Position numbers and translations under genes: made by a program
Notes under the pieces: model-generated
What the model was told of the DNA's origin: nothing
The model's input: the letters and a program-made list of their open reading frames with translations, nothing else
The model's database searches: none
Origin: Heterobasidion occidentale
Lineage: Eukaryota > Basidiomycota > Agaricomycetes > Russulales > Bondarzewiaceae
Assembly (NCBI GenBank): GCA_039111635.1
Contig: JBCAQO010000007.1
Location: forward strand, 2,046,001 to 2,110,000
Direction: 5' to 3'
Length of the DNA: 64,000 nucleotides
In this document: piece after piece, positions 12,763 through 23,336 of the stretch
How the letters are laid out: each line of letters opens with the position of its first letter
Position numbering within the stretch: the stretch's first letter is position 1

Positions 12763-13650
12763 GAGAAACTAACGCAACTTCGAGGAGCAAATGAAGTCGC
12801 AACGTGAAGTCCAAACCCAAACAAACCTTTGGGGCAACTCCGTGCACTATCACGTGTTTTCGGCATGGCTCTCCTTGTCTCTTTCGCTGACAGCTTAGCG
12901 CAAGCAGCCAGTGGTCCTTCAGTGCCTTCACTATATACTCGAGATTGCAGGTCCCAAGCCGTATTCGCTACTATATATTAGGTCATTTATGCACTTTCAG
13001 TGATATTGTCAACAGCCTATTAATCTTGGTGGACGATGCCTATCGCCTCTTGGTCCCATACGGCCATCCAAATCTCCCAGTAGACCTCTTGTCTCAATGA
13101 CGGGCAATTTCTTACACGTTACACACCGGACATGAGTCCGGCCTGAGACAGGCGGAGCTTCCCTCTCTACGTATGTTCAAGTTCGTGTCTAAACCGCAGG
13201 TGTGCGTCGCAATCCTCGGGATCTTCAATTGGTTAAGAATGGTTGCGCAGTTCGGCGCAATCATTCTATATCATGATCTTCTGGACGACCATCATGCACC
13301 ACCTCTGGCATGCAGAATTCGTGTCGAGCACCCAGTACGCAGGTACGCACCTCGAATACACTCGAATCCCAGTTTGACTTTCGAGTGAGAATATTGAGAT
13401 GTTTTTCTCCACTTGAAATCATGAACAGTTTTCGCGGTGAGAAGTCTACCTTCACCCCCCGAACTAAATAAGCGAGTCATCAAGTCCCTGGCTAATCCAT
13501 CAGCAGATGTTATTGGACTCTGGCGGCTTCGATAGCTTGAGAGCAATAAAAGCTATTGTCCTTACGAATGTCACGATTATCATGAACATCAATCTTTCGA
13601 AACACAATTGATGTGAGTATGATATATTGATCGAATGGCACAGGGAACTG
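12763..13650. other. Intergenic, no gene supported
   Basis: This 888-bp gap lies between the GH115 3' end and the CHO2 start, both on the minus strand. A 71-codon open frame at 13,173-13,388 (plus) is hydrophobic at first but has no recognisable partner exon. The CHO2 promoter should lie within 12,763-13,000. Confidence 0.45.
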
Positions 13651-16600
13651 TCAGTTTATGATCACACTCTCGGGTGGGCCCAGGTAACTAGGTTGGACCC
13701 CACCCGTATCTGTCACAAACCGTCAGATCAATACGAAAAAAGACGAAAGTAGAAAAGTGCCACGTACTAATTATGATTTTTTGCACCACTACAGCTGGCT
13801 CGATCATCCACAACTAGCCAAACAAATTAGACTGAAATTAAACCCGCAAGTGAGATGGCAAAGCTTACCTTCAGCGTATGCGAGCCCGGATTGGCCGTGA
13901 AGGTCCCTATGATGGGCACAATGCTATTTGCGACCCACCCATCGAGGCCTTCCCAGGCAGCTGGCTGCGCTCCAGGCGCTGCGGGAGGGATGAAATACGT
14001 CGTTCGGGGTGTTTGGGAGTCGACCTGTACACCGAGGGCCAATGGCCTGTCATCGCCATTTGCGTTCAAGGACGGCGATACCAGCACCGTGACGGTAACG
14101 TTCCCTGCCTGACCGATCGTGTTGAAGTTGTAAAAATCGTATTCACTGTATGAAAGGAAGTAAGGGTGTGAAAGTTCCTGACAGGTTTTAGAAGCTGGAC
14201 TCACAGGCTTGGGCCACTGCCGGCGGTGTAGTTGGCTTCATTGTTGCCGAGTCGAGGCCAAGGTGTGACACCAGATAGCGTGCGTCCATAATTTGGGATC
14301 TCCATCCACGCAACCTCTCCCACTGAAGTATTGCGAGTGGCATGAGCAGCTTCGATTGAGATAGCTCCACCACCTTCAACAAAGCCTATGGGATTGTATA
14401 AGTCACGAGTGAAGTTTGGTTCGAGCAAGAAATATTTCATCACCTTGGAACCCGCTTGGAACTACCGTATGATTGGCCGTGAAGGTGAGAGGGAGAGAGA
14501 CCGGTGGTTGACCGGCAGCTACAGAGTTGAACAAGATCTGTGCAGTCTGAACACCTGTTACGCTGCTCCAATCCACCGTGATCGTCACTCGTTGCTCGGA
14601 ATTCTGAGGTGAAAGCGATCCTTGCGATGGGGTGACCTTCAACCACGACGCGTTGCTGGTCGCCGTGAATGTGAAAGGAATTGGACCACCCGCACTGACG
14701 TCTACATAGCGGTCTCCGATAGGAGCAAAGAAATCCAGAGACATCGACGGAGGTGGACAGCTGTAGCCTTGTGCGCATTGGTATTGATTATCTCCTGGCC
14801 TGTGCGCGTTCAGGTCCAGTCAAGGCTTAACTGAACATTGGTAGTACAGACCATGTGCCCAGCGTTCCCTCCGGCGTAATTCTCATGACGCCCGCGATGT
14901 TAGGTTTCCGTGACTGTATTCTCGAAACAGGAGGCATTCTAAGATGGTGTAATTAGAGACCGTGAGGGGCAAAAATAGAAGTTACCGACGTGTTTTGAGT
15001 TGGTTCTTGCCAGTAATAGTACATGACGTGAGTCTGATCCATCATGCTGAGCGGCCATCAGTCAACAGGATCAATGATTGAAACAGGAATCGTAAACTTA
15101 CTGGTCCCATTTTCCTATGATACCAAGTAAACATCGTCAACATTGAATGTGTTTTCTGCTCTGCTGTGCATATCGGCTCACCGTTCAAGATAGAATGATA
15201 TTCCTGTTCAAGGTCATAGTCCTGTTCGAACAGCTGCTCAACTTGGTCTGCATAGTCATTCGCACTCAGCCGCGCCTGAAACGCCCGCATGTTGTTGATT
15301 CCGGCCGAGATCCACAAGTTCGTCAGCGTATAGCCAGCTTGCACGGGATGGTACACGAGCTGGAAAAACGCAGGTTGCTTCGCAGACGAAAGACGGTTGT
15401 AAATTTGCGATGCCGAGCGGTTCAGCGCGTCCCAGGCTGCGAGGACATTGTCGGCTCTGATGCATCCGAAACGACATGAGCGATTCGATGTACAAGATAT
15501 CTGAACAAGAACTCACTCTCGATAATTAATTAAGCTGTAAGTCGTACTGTTAAGCAGCTCCGGCTTGCGCCTCGACAGGAACATGGTCATATTCGCGACA
15601 ATGCTTGCGACCGTGTCAGAGTCCTTCGCCGACAACTCGAACTCCCGCTGCGCCCAGCTCGAGACGAAGCTGTCCAGGTTATTCGCTGACCAACGCGTCG
15701 CATTCCAGCCGTATGTAACGAGGAATTCAATGTCCATCTCGTACGGTTTCAGGTCGCCAACATTGACTATCCATATCTGGGTGGCTTCACGATCAACGGC
15801 CAAGGACATTTGCTCGTAAACCTGGGTTGCGAGTTAAGTTTTCATCTCTCGTCTTCCATATCTACGATCTAGTACCTTGGATAGTTGCGTGCTCTGTATG
15901 GGTAGCATTGGCATTGTCAGTTCAATATCTCTGGAGTTGACGCTAAATATCCTTCGAGTTGACGTACGGTGATCCATTTGTAGTCTCGAACATCTCCAAC
16001 CTGCTCGACTTCAACACGTGATAAAGCAGTCAACTTTTTCAAGACTTACATAGTCGAACTTTCGCCAAGGAGTCAATTACCGCTGGAAATGAAGTTCAGA
16101 TGTTCACGCACATGATAATATACGCCAGCACCTCCGGTCCTGTTACGCTCAGATGCGATGGGAAAGCGACGGATATTGCCCCAGCTGTACCACATTAAGA
16201 CCATAATGGAAGAGGCAAGTTGAGAAATTGACGAACTTGTCATCGGTCCATAGAAGTGTGATGTCGTCGTCAACTCGCATACCTTGTTCGTAATAACCTT
16301 GTACCTCTTTGTCTGGTGAGCAAGCCTGTTATTCAATTGAAGGCCTCAAAGGACATCAAAAAGGTGCGCTCACAGAGACACCACATCTGGGGAATCGAAG
16401 TTATATTTGTGCCAGTTATCTGGTCCGAAAGAATTTGCCTCTGGTCTGCGACGATTTGCTCGAGCAAAGCAATGCTGGTCCCAGCAGACACGGGCACTGC
16501 TTTTCATGAATACCGAACAGGACACTGACAAGGACGGATGGGCTCACGATCACCGTTGCCACGCATTCCCATAGTGTAAAGCGACTCAAACGTTTTAGAC

Positions 16601-17935
16601 CTCTCGACGCCCTCGACCCAGAAATTGTAGATATTTTGCGCGTTTGTGGAATAATCCCAAGGACCCGAGCCGAAAAGAGACCATTCGACGGGGATGCTTC
16701 GCATCAATGGTTCCTCATGACTGAAGAGAATTCAATCGGGAAAATACGAGTCGAAGAACTTCAAACGCCAGAAGTTCGTGCGGACATACCTCGTACCCAT
16801 AACCACGCCATACAGGTCTGCCAAGAACTGATTTTGAAGATCGTCCACTCCAAACGCGCTGTTAGAGATATCAAATTAACACATCGCTCATGATTCGGGC
16901 GAGTAAGTCCTCACCTGCTCCACTGGGCTGAACGCCAAATTCAAGATTCAAGCACATAACGATTCCGAGCAAACGGCTTACCTGGCCAAAGATAATTCGC
17001 CTTCAAGCGCAGGAGTAACTCGAACCTTTCATGGAAGAAAATCAGATTACGACTCTTATCATTTACAAGAAACGAAAACATACAACTTCGTATAGAAGAG
17101 GTGGTTGAACGGAGAACCAGTTAAAGCTGCACCCGTGCCATTGGTGAATTTTTCCATAGCCCAATTTTGAAGTGCAGGCTGCTCGTCGTTCAGAAAGATG
17201 CCACGATACTTGACAGTGGGAGAGCCGTGCGAGCAACCAGAGGGAGATATAGAGATATCTGCGTGTTGCGTCACCGGGACATCTGCCCACCTTCGAAGCT
17301 TTTGTCAGACAAGGTTTTCAAAAGCGAACTCTGCGATCTACAACTCACCAGTACCATGGAGAGACGCCTAATATCCATCTAAGTGTCATGCATGAAAGAC
17401 AGACAGAACAGAACTCACCAAATTGTTCCGAATGGTCGTACAGGGCGAAAATTGTCCCTCTTTTGTCAGCGCCGATGATAACGTACGCTCTCTCAATGCC
17501 TGGAAGGGGATTTTCGACCACTTTGGCCAAGAACGCCTCCCATTTTCCGTCAATCGAGGAGACATCTAGGTGAGTCCGGTTCACAATCTGTTCGATCAGC
17601 GATGACTTCCCGAGCGTGCCGATGAGAATCGGAGGCGTGGTTGTCTTTAAAATGGTAGATGCTGTCGATCCCGTTGCATTGGACAAACGAGGTGCGACGC
17701 CGGAGACCTTCTGGATGTCGGAAACGAAATCAGATGCAGCGCGCTGTACGCCCGGCCACTCGTCTGCTGAGATCAAGATAGGAGCGGCCTGGCCCTTGTT
17801 GACGACGGCGAACGAGGAGCTCGACGACTGGGTTCGGAAAGAAACGCAAGTGTCTTGACCGATCGCATAGACACTATAAACAGTGACCAAGACGAGTAGG
17901 CAAGCTTGACCCCAAGGATTCAAAAGACGAACCAT
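13651..17935 (-). CDS. Secreted GH115 xylan alpha-1,2-glucuronidase
   Basis: The ATG at 17935 starts a signal peptide (basic start, then LLVLVTVYSVYAIG), followed by DTCVSF. Many small introns split the gene. Recognisable GH115 blocks in order are ISADEWPGVQRAA, PPILIGTLGKSSLI, RAYVIIGADKRGTIFALYD, PWYWWADVPV, KYRGIFLNDEQPAL, LKANYLWPAMW and MGTSHEEPLMRS (created by a splice inside the AGT codon). The MGMRGNGD segment follows, and then the beta-rich C-terminal domain with VEGGGAISIEA. The end is assembled from LK, intron, LWMIEPAVVVQKII, intron, then TGGVQPSYLGPPES, with the stop at 13651. GH115 enzymes remove 4-O-methyl-glucuronic acid from glucuronoxylan outside the cell, so the organism probably degrades plant cell walls. 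The expected length is roughly 950-1,000 aa; I did not place every intron. Confidence 0.93.
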
Positions 17936-18472
17936 GGCAGCGTTTTCGACGACTAGTGTCGACTGTGCCCTAGGCGGGCCCTTAAGTATATGATCATACG
18001 CCGTCACCAATCAGCCAAGACCCGATGGACGCGTCTCTCCATCGCATTCAACATCGTTCTGCTGACCTCCCTCCTGCCCAGGCAGGTGTAGCCCGCGACT
18101 GTCTCGTATACGCAGGGCCAATCCCGAGATTGCGCCGGCATGACGAGGGGTCAGAGGAGGTCAGAGGACATTCGTCAGATCATTTTGCCAGCTTCGCCGG
18201 GCCGCCGAAGGAAGCAAGAAGATCAAAGCGACGTTGAAGAGCGTTGAAGTGGATCAGAACTTGTCGTCTGGTACCTTTTTTACCCTGGCACGAGACCATG
18301 AACTATCTCACATGCACAAGATGAGGCAAGGCGAAGTCGTATTCTTGGAGAAGAAGGTGGCATTCAATATTTCAATGGTGAACCGGTGGACGCCACCATG
18401 CGCCACCGAGGACCGGCAGGGTCCGCCGGAAGTGAAAAGAGGTGTGGCGGAGTGTGGCGGTGACTCGAAGTT
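17936..18472. other. GH115 promoter region and spacer
   Basis: The 5' region of the secreted glucuronidase gene runs from here up to the inverted-repeat element that begins at 18473. Carbon-source control is usual for such genes, but I did not identify specific binding sites. A short duplicated GTCAGAGGA stretch occurs near 18,150-18,170. Confidence 0.35.
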
Positions 18473-18515
18473 CAAATTTTGACTGCACGTCTCGCTCAGT
18501 AAAAACGGAAATTCA
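18473..18515. repeat. Left arm of outer inverted repeat
   Basis: The segment ending CGCTCAGTAAAAACGG plus AAATTCA is matched in inverse orientation at about 21,044-21,085, outside the target duplication of the TIR element. About 25 bp next to the centre are nearly identical, and the match weakens outward. The pair would be the two halves of one older palindromic (foldback) sequence into which later elements inserted. Confidence 0.55.
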
Positions 18516-18516
18516 T

Positions 18517-18677
18517 GCCCAGTCAAAAATTTGGTATTTTGTCATGTATCCGTCATGAAAGCAGTGCAGAAGTCGTGTGAAAGTTATGTCCCATTTTGGC
18601 AGTTTATGACTTGTGCATGACTTTTTGGGCCACTTTCTTGACGGATATATGACAAAAAACTAATTTTTTGACTGAGC
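18517..18677. mobile_element. Small MITE with ~45-bp terminal inverted repeats
   Basis: The ends read GCCCAGTCAAAAATTTGGT and, on the opposite strand, GCTCAGTCAAAAAATTAGT. They continue through TTTTGTCAT, TATCCGTCA and GAAAG, so about 45 bp pair with few mismatches over a 161-bp element. It is AT-rich, has no coding capacity, and separates the outer inverted-repeat arm from the TIR element. A clear target duplication was not found; the boundary could be CAGTC rather than GCCCAGTC. Confidence 0.7.
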
Positions 18678-18687
18678 TTGACAATCA

Positions 18688-18695
18688 CTTGAATT
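18688..18695. repeat. 8-bp target-site duplication, left (element A)
   Basis: CTTGAATT here is repeated in the same orientation at 21041-21048, directly outside the matching inverted termini. An 8-bp duplication fits hAT and KDZ-type DNA transposons. Confidence 0.75.
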
Positions 18696-18897
18696 CAGAA
18701 TGGCTGACCAGTGAGAGGTTGGTCTATTAGACTAGTAGCCAACGGACTTGTAGACCAATGAACTTGAGACTTATGGACATGTAGACAAAAACACGAGCTG
18801 CTTATCTCATGCTTTCTGGGCCATCGCGTCCGGCGGGTGTCGCTCCTCCGGCGGCATTGCTCCGTCCAGGGGTTGGCTGTTTCATGAAAGTGGACTT

Positions 18898-19449
18898 ATG
18901 GACCGTACATCCCATTCACCAGTAGCTCAGAATGCCTGTATCTTCTCTACCATTTCGACACTATGTTCTATCACGGCCGCTGTCATCTGTGCAAGAATGC
19001 GCTCGCAGATTTGTCTGTCAACAAGGGAACCGGAAATATATCTAACAAGAATAGAATACAGCAATTGGTGCGCGATGCTAGCATCTGTTATTCCATCATG
19101 TGTCATTGATTGCCATCAGTGCTCGAACAAGCACTGTAGGGCGGTCGTATTTCATACTGATCCTCTGGAAGAAGCTGCCGCACATGCAATTGTCAATGGG
19201 ATTAACAAGGACCCGGGGATGTTTAACATGTACCTGCCGAAGTCTCCATATGCTCATCATTGGCGAAATGGATCTCATGTTGATGGGCTACCTATCACGC
19301 AATCAGAATCTGCCCCGCCTGCGCAATCCAGCACTCCCCGAACCGAGCTTAATGACACGGGTCTAGCTACCGGCTCATTGGGAAACACAGCTGCGGACTC
19401 GTTGAATCGTCAGACGGCAGGCTCAGTCAATAGTGAAGCAGGATCTTAA
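18898..19449 (+). CDS. Uncharacterised 183-aa frame inside element A
   Basis: An uninterrupted frame with ATG at 18898 encodes 183 residues. A central CHQCSNKHC cluster suggests a small zinc-binding site, followed by VVFHTDPLEEAAAHAIVNGI, and the tail is Ser/Thr/Asn-rich. I do not recognise it. It overlaps the opposite-strand tail of the CxC6 gene (stop at 19423). Being intact in ordinary codons argues mildly for function, but a chance frame cannot be excluded. If real it could be element cargo or a regulator of the element. Confidence 0.4.
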   Translation: MDRTSHSPVAQNACIFSTISTLCSITAAVICARMRSQICLSTREPEIYLTRIEYSNWCAMLASVIPSCVIDCHQCSNKHCRAVVFHTDPLEEAAAHAIVNGINKDPGMFNMYLPKSPYAHHWRNGSHVDGLPITQSESAPPAQSSTPRTELNDTGLATGSLGNTAADSLNRQTAGSVNSEAGS

Positions 19450-20918
19450 GCACGTGGTGGATCTCAAGAGCCTCGAGCATCGCAGATTGCTGCACTCACG
19501 CGGCCGGGAGGAGGGATTTTCTGTGCTTGCCTGGATTGTCGCACGCTGTTGACAGTCGTGGTGAGTGCAGCATGGGCATCCGACTGTCACCCCGTCGCAG
19601 ACAACGGCACGAAGAGTATCTACATACATGCTATGGTAAGGATGACAATGAACAATAGTAGATGATAACTAAACGTACACACTCCGTCGCTCCCCCTCTC
19701 GGTGGCGCAACACTGCTCGCAAGCGTGATTCCACAGTTTCTGACCTGGACCTACCATCGCAGTGTTCCGAGCTTCAAGAGCTTCACGAAGTCGATTAGGT
19801 TGAGCACTATCATTGAGGACGAGGACCTCCGACTTCTCATTGGCGTCGCAGATGAGGCCATGCAGGAAAAAGGCATCCCAAACCATCTCGCCGGTAAGCG
19901 AAAGGCTGACAGGCCATGGGAGGTCTTGAGATTTGCCATGCTCTAGCTCATATATGCGAGCATTGTTTTTAGCGGAAACCCTACAGATAACAAGTCAAAT
20001 GGAATTGTAAATGGTCTAAAGGAGATATACTTACCAGGCACAGACCATGGAGTTTGCGAAGCTCGCATAATGCAGACTTGACGTACGAGTGCATCGTGAC
20101 ATGAATTGCGTGCGGGATACCAAGATAATACGTGCGGGAGCCATTGCAGACGTAGTAATTAGGGTAATAGCGAGTGCCGCATCCTGCGGAAGAGAGTCAA
20201 GGTCAGAACTGTCGATACCGGGTATATAATTGAAGACTCACGAGGACATTTTGCAGAGTAAGACCAGATAGGAAGGGGGCCAAAGTCACGTGTAAAGAGG
20301 ACCGCTCGATAACCTCGCAGACCGAGCAACTCTTGAGGTCACGGTCCATAGTGTCCTTCCAAACAGCGTGGATCCAAGCAGATTCGCGTTGGGGGATACA
20401 TATCATGGAAACCTACTCAAAATCAGCATGTAATGGTATATTTCACGCAAATCAAACGACGCACCAATGCCATGCTTGATGCCATACCTCAAAAAAACAT
20501 CTACAAGATCTCCAGACTTCCGACCATCCTCCCGTGCATTTGCATTCCACACCACATCTCGAAGAACTGTCCAACATTCGAATATGTGCTTTGGATCTTC
20601 CACACCGAGCGCCGCTGCGCAGAAACCTTGCATATTCTTTGGCAACTCGAGAGGAGGGCCCTCAGCATCGGGTGATAAGTGCCATGACAAGTACTCTTTG
20701 AGCTGATCGACAAGTCGGAATAGCTGTAAGAACGACGCGATTCTCAGCCGTTGAGTGATGTTTGGGTGGTCGACGAGAATACGAGAGAGACTTGATAGCG
20801 ACATCAGTTCGTTGTCGCTGTCTGCTACGGCAATGGCGACGGATCTATGCGGTCCGGTGGTCTGTTTGATCATGCTTAGTGCGCCGGAGAAGCCGGCCAG
20901 CTCCGGCCCTTCCCACAT
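19423..20918 (-). pseudogene. CxC5-CxC6 (KDZ-associated) protein gene, 3'-truncated
   Basis: ATG 20918 starts MWEGPELAG. The first exons give a helical N-terminal region (to about 20,430). A CxC5 cluster follows with SCSVCEVIERSSLH, CGTRYYPNYYVCNG and RTYYLGIPHAIHV. Then come SLTGEMVWDAFFLHGL and a CxC6 cluster with LWNHACEQC, LRAVVCDGVTVG and CPCCTHHDCQQ. This order is the usual arrangement in basidiomycete proteins associated with KDZ transposons. After HDCQQ the family should continue with an FCxxH-type cysteine/histidine segment and a long C-terminal half. Here the sequence instead becomes unrelated and stops at 19423. I therefore read it as truncated. Several short introns (for example before LRAVVCDG) are inferred. 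No transposase DDE region is present. Confidence 0.7.
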
Positions 20919-21040
20919 CCCAAAGTCCCAAAGTCTACAACTTAGCGAGGTCTATAAGCACACAAGTTCATTGGCTACTAGTGCTAAAGTCCATTGTCCA
21001 CTAGTCTAATAGACCAACCTCTCACCGTTCAGCCGTTCCC

Positions 21041-21048
21041 CTTGAATT
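21041..21048. repeat. 8-bp target-site duplication, right (element A)
   Basis: CTTGAATT, the direct partner of 18688-18695. It is followed by the right outer inverted-repeat arm (CCGTTTTTACTGAGCG and onward to about 21,085). Confidence 0.75.
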
Positions 21049-21162
21049 CCGTTTTTACTGAGCGTCACGCGTCAGGTTTTGTCTCATCCCTCCGTGACCT
21101 CAGTGCATGGTAAAATTCGTTCAGGCGTGTAGCGCACACATACAATCCCTGACCTTGTCAAA

Positions 21163-22911
21163 ATGTCATATGAAACAGACAGTGATACAATTCAACAGTA
21201 AGTATCGTTTGTCACTTTGTTCTGCCATCTGCTCAACTATCTTTCTCTTCCGCCGCGGTGTTCCTCAGGGCTGCAGTTGAATCTGGCGTTATCGCCATCA
21301 CTAGCCGGAAGAGACTCTCAGATGCCTCAACGCCTTTTCGCATCAATTCTCTTCCAATCGAGATACTCATGCACATCTTCACCTGGCTTGAACCCATCCT
21401 ACCCCGACGCAGAATTCACTGCTTTCGGAGACTGGTATAACCCCCGACTTCGCCTTGGATGGATCGTACCCGCGACGCATGTCTGCAGGTACTGGCGCAA
21501 CGTTGCACTCTCACAACCCCGCCTTTTGTCGTGCATCAACGCAGAGCTTGGCATTGAATGGGCCTTGGAAATGATACGTCGTGCTCGCAATGTGCCGATT
21601 GATATAGCTTTGTCTAACGATGCGTGGTCATCATCGTTACCAGACTACGTCACGGCCCATATTGCTCGTGTGCGTCAGCTGTACCTCATCCTTGACCAAC
21701 ATACACCTATACAAGCCATACTCCAACGCTTGCGCAACGCTGCACCATCATTAGAGTTCATCAGGATTGCTGGTCATTCAAGGGACCCCATATTACGTTG
21801 TCCTCCGGACCTGTTTGCCCGTCAGACTCCACGCCTGCGCTTTCTTGACAGCGTAAACTGTCACGTTCCTTGGGATCACCCTTTCTTTACAGCCAACCTC
21901 GTCACGCTGAAGGTCGCCTCTCGAACACTGCTTGATGAGCCTCAGTCAAATGAACTGCAGCTACATTCGTGTACACAGCTTCTCGATATCCTCGATCGGA
22001 TGCCCTCTCTCTCGACACTGCACCTCATTAACGTCCTCCCATCGTCTTTGATTTCCGGGAAGAATACCGCCCGCACCACCACACTCTCTCACCTTGATGA
22101 TCTCTGTATTGCCGGGCCCGCAAACGACTGCCATTTGCTCCTTACAAGCCTTAAATTTCCTGCCACTGCTGCTCTGAAAATTACTTGTCACCCACAAGAT
22201 TAGGCGGGTGAGGACTGTTATGCAATAATTGCATATATTATACCGCATGTGGCCGCAGCGACGCTTCCCATCATGTATCTAGACATGGCCGTCACCTCAA
22301 GGAATGTCAAGGTTGCCATAAAACGACATTCTCGCGAGGTTGCGCACGTCTTAGATGTGCACATTGTCTTTGACATCACTTTCGAACTTCCTGAAGGTCT
22401 ACACCTTCGTTCGCTGTTCCATGCCCTCTGCGCTGTTGTCCCGCTTGAGAATATAGAGGGCCTGACAGTCGATATCTCTTCGGATGCTGGCTTTGAACCC
22501 TCACACTGGCTGAACTTCTTGCGCAATGCTGAGCGTGTACAGACGATGGACGTGTCGGATCAGGCGGCCATGCAATTCATTCCGGCCTTAAAACAGGAGT
22601 TATCTCTCAGCCAGACATCCAGTGCAGCACGAGTGCTTTTGTTTCCCGTGTTGAAAGGCCTCACCATTCGCGAGGTCGACCACGACAAAGCACTAGGGCC
22701 ATCATCATTCGACGAAAAAATTGTCAAGGTGTTCACTCATCGGGCGGAGATCAATAACCCGCTAGAGGAGCTAGAAATTATATGTTGTGACATCTCAGAG
22801 GAATGTGTCCAGGCTTTGAGAAATATCATTCCCACTGTACAGAATGATGGTCAACGTTCCGCTGCTTCGCATCGAAGATACATGATTCCGATTTTGTTTC
22901 CGAGGCAATGA
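21163..22911 (+). pseudogene. F-box protein pseudogene (frameshift and nonsense)
   Basis: Exon 1 (21163-21197) joins exon 2 (from 21269) across a 71-bp intron. Exon 2 gives the F-box start INSLPIEILMHIFTWLEP. The natural continuation, SYPDAEF and then LGWIVPATHVCRYWRNVAL, lies one frame over. A single extra base near 21396 therefore breaks the F-box. The shifted frame then runs to an in-frame TAG at 22201-22203, after which the same frame continues coding-like (AGEDCYAIIAYIIPHV) to the stop at 22911. The rest has the usual leucine-rich tail. A weak alternative intron (GTCACC near 22187 to CAG near 22255) could remove the stop, but nothing removes the frameshift. It abuts element A, with 115 bp between the element's duplication and the ATG. 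The lesions may be real decay or assembly errors. Confidence 0.7.
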
Positions 22912-23336
22912 AGCATTGGCAAGATTGTTATAGTATGTTGCCTTTAATACTACTTTACAACTCTCGTAATATTGTGAACTACATACGCATGCGCATGTTC
23001 TAGTGACGCGTAACCCTTTCGATTGACGAGGAGTAGCATACTAGCAGAATGATATAGTCCGGATATCTGGCTCGCCGTAATTCAACTCCAATCTCTGAGG
23101 AGCACACGAGGATCCTTAGTTTCGTCTCACAATCGTCTTACCATGACGGTGGTAACGAGAATGCTCGCACGGTCAAAAAATGCCAAACCAGAGTGCGATA
23201 GAAAAGGTTTGCTGAAAATGCTATGGAAACACACGACAGTTTACTGCTACATGTCAAAGCGGGCGCTAGGGTCTTGAAATAAGTAGATAGAATTCCTCGT
23301 TTCTTTCGCTCGTTTGTGCTTTCTAATCAGTTGCTG
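22912..23336. other. Spacer between F-box pseudogene and OAT 3' end
   Basis: The flanking genes converge here. I saw no further gene, repeat or RNA in these 425 bp. Confidence 0.4.

Larger units (their letters stand above)
18696..21040. mobile_element. TIR DNA element A (2,345 bp) with CxC5/CxC6 gene
   Basis: The left end reads CAGAATGGCTGACC and the right end, on the opposite strand, GGGAACGGCTGAAC. Both continue with GTGAGAGGTTGGTC, TATTAGACTAGT and scattered GGACTTGTAGAC-like subrepeats. The element is bracketed by perfect 8-bp direct repeats. Inside, subterminal GGCTTCTCCGGC and TCGCTCCTCCGGC blocks recur in element B at 57.7-59.6 kb. It carries a minus-strand gene with CxC5 and CxC6 cysteine clusters, which in basidiomycetes travel with KDZ transposons, and an unrelated plus-strand frame. 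No transposase is encoded, so the copy is presumably non-autonomous or damaged. Confidence 0.8.

Noticed and set aside
22187..22255. Intron removing the TAG in the F-box gene
   Set aside because: GTCACC is a poor donor, and the removed segment itself reads like conserved coding sequence; it would not fix the upstream frameshift.
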